Notes under the pieces: model-generated | Seen by the model: the letters and a program-made list of their open reading frames with translations, nothing else | What the model was told of the DNA's origin: nothing | Database searches by the model: none | Translations under genes and position numbers: made by a program | In this document: positions 59,991 through 64,000 of the stretch, piece after piece | How positions within the stretch are numbered: the first letter of the stretch is position 1 | Layout: each line of letters starts with the position of its first letter | Assembly: GCF_050947335.1 (NCBI RefSeq) | Contig: NW_027474074.1 | Coordinates: forward strand, 1 to 64,000 | Direction of reading: 5' to 3' | Length of the DNA stretch: 64,000 nucleotides | DNA from: Megachile rotundata | Lineage: Eukaryota > Arthropoda > Insecta > Hymenoptera > Megachilidae

Positions 59991-61628
59991 ATCACAATCA
60001 AACAATCACAATCACACAATCACAATCACACAATCACAATCACACAATCACAATCACACAATCACAATCACACAATCACAATCACACAATCACAATCACA
60101 CAATCACAATCACACAATCACAATCACACAATCACAATCACACAATCACAATCACACAATCACAATCACACAATCACAATCACACAATCACAATCACACA
60201 ATCACAATCACACAATCACAATCACACAATCACAATCACACAATCACAATCACACAATCACAATCACACAATCACAATCACACAATCACAATCACACAAT
60301 CACAATCACACAATCACAATCACACAATCACAATCACACAATCACAATCACACAATCACAATCACACAATCACAATCACACAATCACAATCACACAATCA
60401 CAATCACACAATCACAATCACACAATCACAATCACACAATCACAATCACACAATCACAATCACACAATCACAATCACACAATCACAATCACACAATCACA
60501 ATCACACAATCACAATCACACAATCACAATCACACAATCACAATCACACAATCACAATCACACAATCACAATCACACAATCACAATCACACAATCACAAT
60601 CACACAATCACAATCACACAATCACAATCACACAATCACAATCACACAATCACAATCACACAATCACAATCACACAATCACAATCACACAATCACAATCA
60701 CACAATCACAATCACACAATCACAATCACACAATCACAATCACACAATCACAATCACACAATCACAATCACACAATCACAATCACACAATCACAATCACA
60801 CAATCACAATCACACAATCACAATCACACAATCACAATCACACAATCACAATCACACAATCACAATCACACAATCACAATCACACAATCACAATCACACA
60901 ATCACAATCACACAATCACAATCACACAATCACAATCACACAATCACAATCACACAATCACAATCACACAATCACAATCACACAATCACAATCACACAAT
61001 CACAATCACACAATCACAATCACACAATCACAATCACACAATCACAATCACACAATCACAATCACACAATCACAATCACACAATCACAATCACACAATCA
61101 CAATCACACAATCACAATCACACAATCACAATCACACAATCACAATCACACAATCACAATCACACAATCACAATCACACAATCACAATCACACAATCACA
61201 ATCACACAATCACAATCACACAATCACAATCACACAATCACAATCACACAATCACAATCACACAATCACAATCACACAATCACAATCACACAATCACAAT
61301 CACACAATCACAATCACACAATCACAATCACACAATCACAATCACACAATCACAATCACACAATCACAATCACACAATCACAATCACACAATCACAATCA
61401 CACAATCACAATCACACAATCACAATCACACAATCACAATCACACAATCACAATCACACAATCACAATCACACAATCACAATCACACAATCACAATCACA
61501 CAATCACAATCACACAATCACAATCACACAATCACAATCACACAATCACAATCACACAATCACAATCACACAATCACAATCACACAATCACAATCACACA
61601 ATCACAATCACACAATCACAATCACACA
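59991..61628. repeat. 14-bp array, 117 units
   Basis: 1,638 bp, exactly 117 units. The first unit carries an atcaaac variant, and the array is preceded by a lone cataatc; no other internal variants are seen. It ends at agcatacaaacac, like the array at 56533-57666. Confidence 0.94.
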
Positions 61629-62630
61629 ATCACACAAGCATACAAACACACAATCTCACAATCACACAATCACATAATCACACAATCACACAATCACAAT
61701 CGCACAATCACAATTACACAATCACACAATCACACAATCACACAATCACACAATCACACAATCACACAATCACACAATCACACAATCACACAATCACACA
61801 ATCACACAATCACACAATCACACAATCACACAATCACACAATCACACAATCACACAGTCACACAATCACACAATCACACAATCACACAATCACACAATCA
61901 CACAATCACCTTATCACACAATCACACAATCTCACAACCACACAATCACACAATCACACAATCACTCAATCACACAATCACACAATCACACAATCACACA
62001 ATCACACAATCACACAATCACACAATCACACAAACACACAATCTCACAATCACACAATCACACAATCACACAATCACACAATCACACAATCACAATCGCA
62101 CAATCACAATTACACAATCACACAATCACACAATCACACAATCACACAATCACACAATCACACAATCACACAATCACACAATCACACAATCACACAATCA
62201 CACAATCACACAACCGCAAAATCACACAATGACACAATCACACAATCACACACACACACAATCACACAGTCACAATCACACAATCACAATCACACAATCA
62301 CAATCACACAGTCACAATCACACAATCACAATCACACAATCACACAAGCACACAAACGCACAATCTCACAATCACACAATCACACAATCACACAATCACA
62401 CAATCACAATCGCACAATCACAATTACACAATCACACAATCACACAATCACACAATCACACAATCGCACAATCACACAATCACACAATCACACAATCACA
62501 CAATCACACAATCACACAATCACACAATCACACAATCACACAATCACACAATCACACAATCACACAATCACACAGTCACACAATCACACAAGCGCACAAT
62601 CAATCAATCACACAATCACACACTCACACA
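61629..62630. repeat. 8-bp-rich section with diverged T markers
   Basis: Mainly plain 8-mers. It contains agcatacaaacac, ctcacaatc, cataatc, several atcgcac/aattacac sections, ccttatc near 61911, ccgcaaaatc and the only aatgacac unit (ATG at 62229) near 62215-62236, agcacacaaacgc, and agcgcac with caatcaatc near 62590. The aatgacac unit opens a 524-codon frame, the longest in the window, which runs through the following array and is rejected as a gene. Confidence 0.86.
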
Positions 62631-63288
62631 ATCACAATCACACAATCACAATCACACAATCACAATCACACAATCACAATCACACAATCACAATCACACA
62701 ATCACAATCACACAATCACAATCACACAATCACAATCACACAATCACAATCACACAATCACAATCACACAATCACAATCACACAATCACAATCACACAAT
62801 CACAATCACACAATCACAATCACACAATCACAATCACACAATCACAATCACACAATCACAATCACACAATCACAATCACACAATCACAATCACACAATCA
62901 CAATCACACAATCACAATCACACAATCACAATCACACAATCACAATCACACAATCACAATCACACAATCACAATCACACAATCACAATCACACAATCACA
63001 ATCACACAATCACAATCACACAATCACAATCACACAATCACAATCACACAATCACAATCACACAATCACAATCACACAATCACAATCACACAATCACAAT
63101 CACGCAATCACAATCACGCAATCACAATCACGCAATCACAATCACACAATCACAATCACACAATCACAATCACACAATCACAATCACACAATCACAATCA
63201 CACAATCACAATCACACAATCACAATCACACAATCACAATCACACAATCACAATCACACAATCACAATCACACAATCACAATCACACA
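62631..63288. repeat. 14-bp array, 47 units, with a cacgc trio
   Basis: 658 bp, exactly 47 units. Three consecutive units carry cacgc (about 63103-63132), as in the arrays near 8275, 36887, 42719, 46385 and 48897. It is the only array right of 50 kb with this marker. Confidence 0.94.
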
Positions 63289-63296
63289 ATCACACA

Positions 63297-64000
63297 AGCA
63301 CACAAACACACAATCTCACAATCACACAATCACACAATCACACAATCACACAATCACACACCCACCTAATCACACAATCACACAATCACACAATCACACA
63401 ATCACACAATCACGGTCACACAATCACACATTCACACAATCACACAATCACTCAATCACACAATCACACAATCACACAATCACACAATCACACAATCACA
63501 CAATCACACAATCACACAATCACACAATCACACAACAACACAACCACACAATCATACAAGCGCACAATCACTCAATCACACAATCACACACTCACACAAT
63601 CACACAGTCACAATCACACAATCACACAATCACACAGTCACAATCACACAATCACACAATCCCACAATCACACAATCACACAATCACACAATCACACAAT
63701 CACACAATCACACAATCACACAATCACACAATCACACAATCACACAATCACACAATCACACAATCACACAATCACACAATCACACAATCACACAATCATA
63801 TAATCACACAATCACACAATCACACAATCACAATCGCACAATCACAATTACACAATCACACAATCACACAATCACACAATCACACAATCACACAATCACA
63901 CAATCACACACTCACACAATCACACAATCACACAATCACACAATCACACAATCACACAATCACAATCGCACAATCACAATCACACAGTCACAATCACACA
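63297..64000. repeat. 4.08-kb tandem duplication, copy 2, cut by window end
   Basis: Repeats 59,203 onward: cctaatc at 63365 (+4,094), cacggtcac at 63413 (+4,070), caacaacac and atcccac (63661) at +4,078, tataatc (63799) at +4,078, atcgcac (63967) at +4,086. Offsets change in steps of 8, except for the 24-bp step between the first two. One cagtcac in copy 1 (59825) is cactcac here (about 63911). Confidence 0.9.

Larger units (their letters stand above)
59203..63296. repeat. 4.08-kb tandem duplication, copy 1
   Basis: From agcacacaaacac and ctcacaatc through cctaatc (59271), cacggtcacacaatc (59343), cattcac, caacaacacaaccac (about 59456), agcgcac, two cagtcacaatc, atcccac (59583), tataatc (59721) and atcgcac/aattacac. 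Then come the 117-unit array, an agcatacaaacac marker (about 61636), plain 8-mer runs with cagtc and ccttatc, a second ctcacaatc (about 62041), a third (about 62364), and the 47-unit array. These markers recur in order from 63,297 on. Confidence 0.88.
1..64000. repeat. Satellite domain of 8-bp and 14-bp units filling the whole window
   Basis: Every stretch of the window reads as ATCACACA (8 bp) or ATCACAATCACACA (14 bp) with scattered point variants; there is no unique sequence. The 14-mer equals the 8-mer followed by a 6-bp ATCACA, that is, an 8-mer missing one CA. On the + strand A is about 50 percent, C 36-37 percent, T 12-14 percent, and G occurs only in variant units. The reverse strand reads TGTGTGAT and carries a TGA in every unit, so all three minus frames are closed. 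Variants are not random: the same variant units recur in the same order, forming higher-order repeats. The array runs off both ends of the window. No flanking gene, transposon or telomeric repeat is visible, so chromosome position and organism cannot be told. Confidence 0.98.

Noticed and set aside
62229..63803. 524-codon open frame, the longest in the window
   Set aside because: It starts at a lone aatgacac variant and crosses several repeat blocks and a 47-unit array; no non-repetitive segment, signal peptide or domain is present.
1..64000. CRISPR array
   Set aside because: Direct repeats are present but there are no unique spacers, no palindromic repeat and no cas genes; the periods of 8 and 14 bp are far too short.
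1..64000. Z-DNA or G-quadruplex forming tract
   Set aside because: Alternation of purine and pyrimidine is broken by AA and TC in each unit, and neither strand has runs of G, so neither structure is strongly predicted. The short (CA)n runs are only a few repeats long.
1..64000. His/Thr-rich repeat protein resembling ice-binding solenoids (TxT every eight residues)
   Set aside because: The TIT spacing is forced by the DNA unit, and there is no evidence of a gene; the resemblance is superficial.

Overview
The window is one uninterrupted block of tandemly repeated satellite DNA. I found no credible protein-coding gene, RNA gene, transposon, CRISPR array or unique sequence. Everything is built from two related units on the + strand: an 8-bp unit ATCACACA and a 14-bp unit ATCACAATCACACA, which is the 8-mer joined to a 6-bp version lacking one CA. 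The + strand is about half A, over a third C, about one seventh T and almost no G, so the strands are extremely asymmetric. A block of this size, with nested higher-order repeats, points to eukaryotic nuclear heterochromatin (subtelomeric, pericentromeric or an interstitial satellite). The sequence does not identify the taxon.

The units are organised at several scales. Variant units form recurring blocks, named here as follows. T is a landmark containing ctcacaattacataat; there are 50 copies, all left of 48.5 kb. B is a roughly 250-bp CpG-bearing block with three cgatc units, cgcaatcgcaat and cattcacggtcacactaacac. C is a related block with ctccatc, cagaatcacgcagtc and several cggtcac units. 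D holds cctaatc, ctcacaaccacacgatc, caccatcactc and cagtcac units. ATG blocks contain cacatgcac and follow C. E blocks contain caaccacacaaccac and catacaagc. The 14-bp arrays separate these blocks.

Layout: 1 to about 16.88 kb and about 16.88 to 33.92 kb are two copies of a roughly 17-kb higher-order repeat (HOR-1, HOR-2) with the same order of 20 T landmarks. From 31.87 to 37.43 kb there is a 2.78-kb tandem duplication straddling the HOR-2 edge. From 37.4 to 42.7 kb there is a rearranged partial HOR copy. From 42.7 to 50.4 kb lie three tandem modules of about 3.67, 2.51 and 1.5 kb that share a D-C-ATG-B core. From about 49 to 57.7 kb a 5.5-kb module occurs twice with 14-bp arrays of very different size (250 and 81 units). 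From 57.7 kb to the end are more diverged modules, including a roughly 4.08-kb tandem duplication (59.2-63.3 kb and 63.3 kb to the window end).

Long open frames on the + strand are a by-product of the repeat: neither unit contains a stop on that strand, both lengths leave remainder 2 on division by 3, and all three frames read the same His/Asn/Thr/Gln/Ser/Ile peptide. I do not annotate them as genes. The real content is the evolutionary record: nested duplications, unit-count changes in exact multiples of 14 bp, and subfamily markers that change near 49-50 kb. All coordinates were read by eye; block edges are good to about 10-30 bp, and the large 14-bp array edges should be exact or within a few bases.
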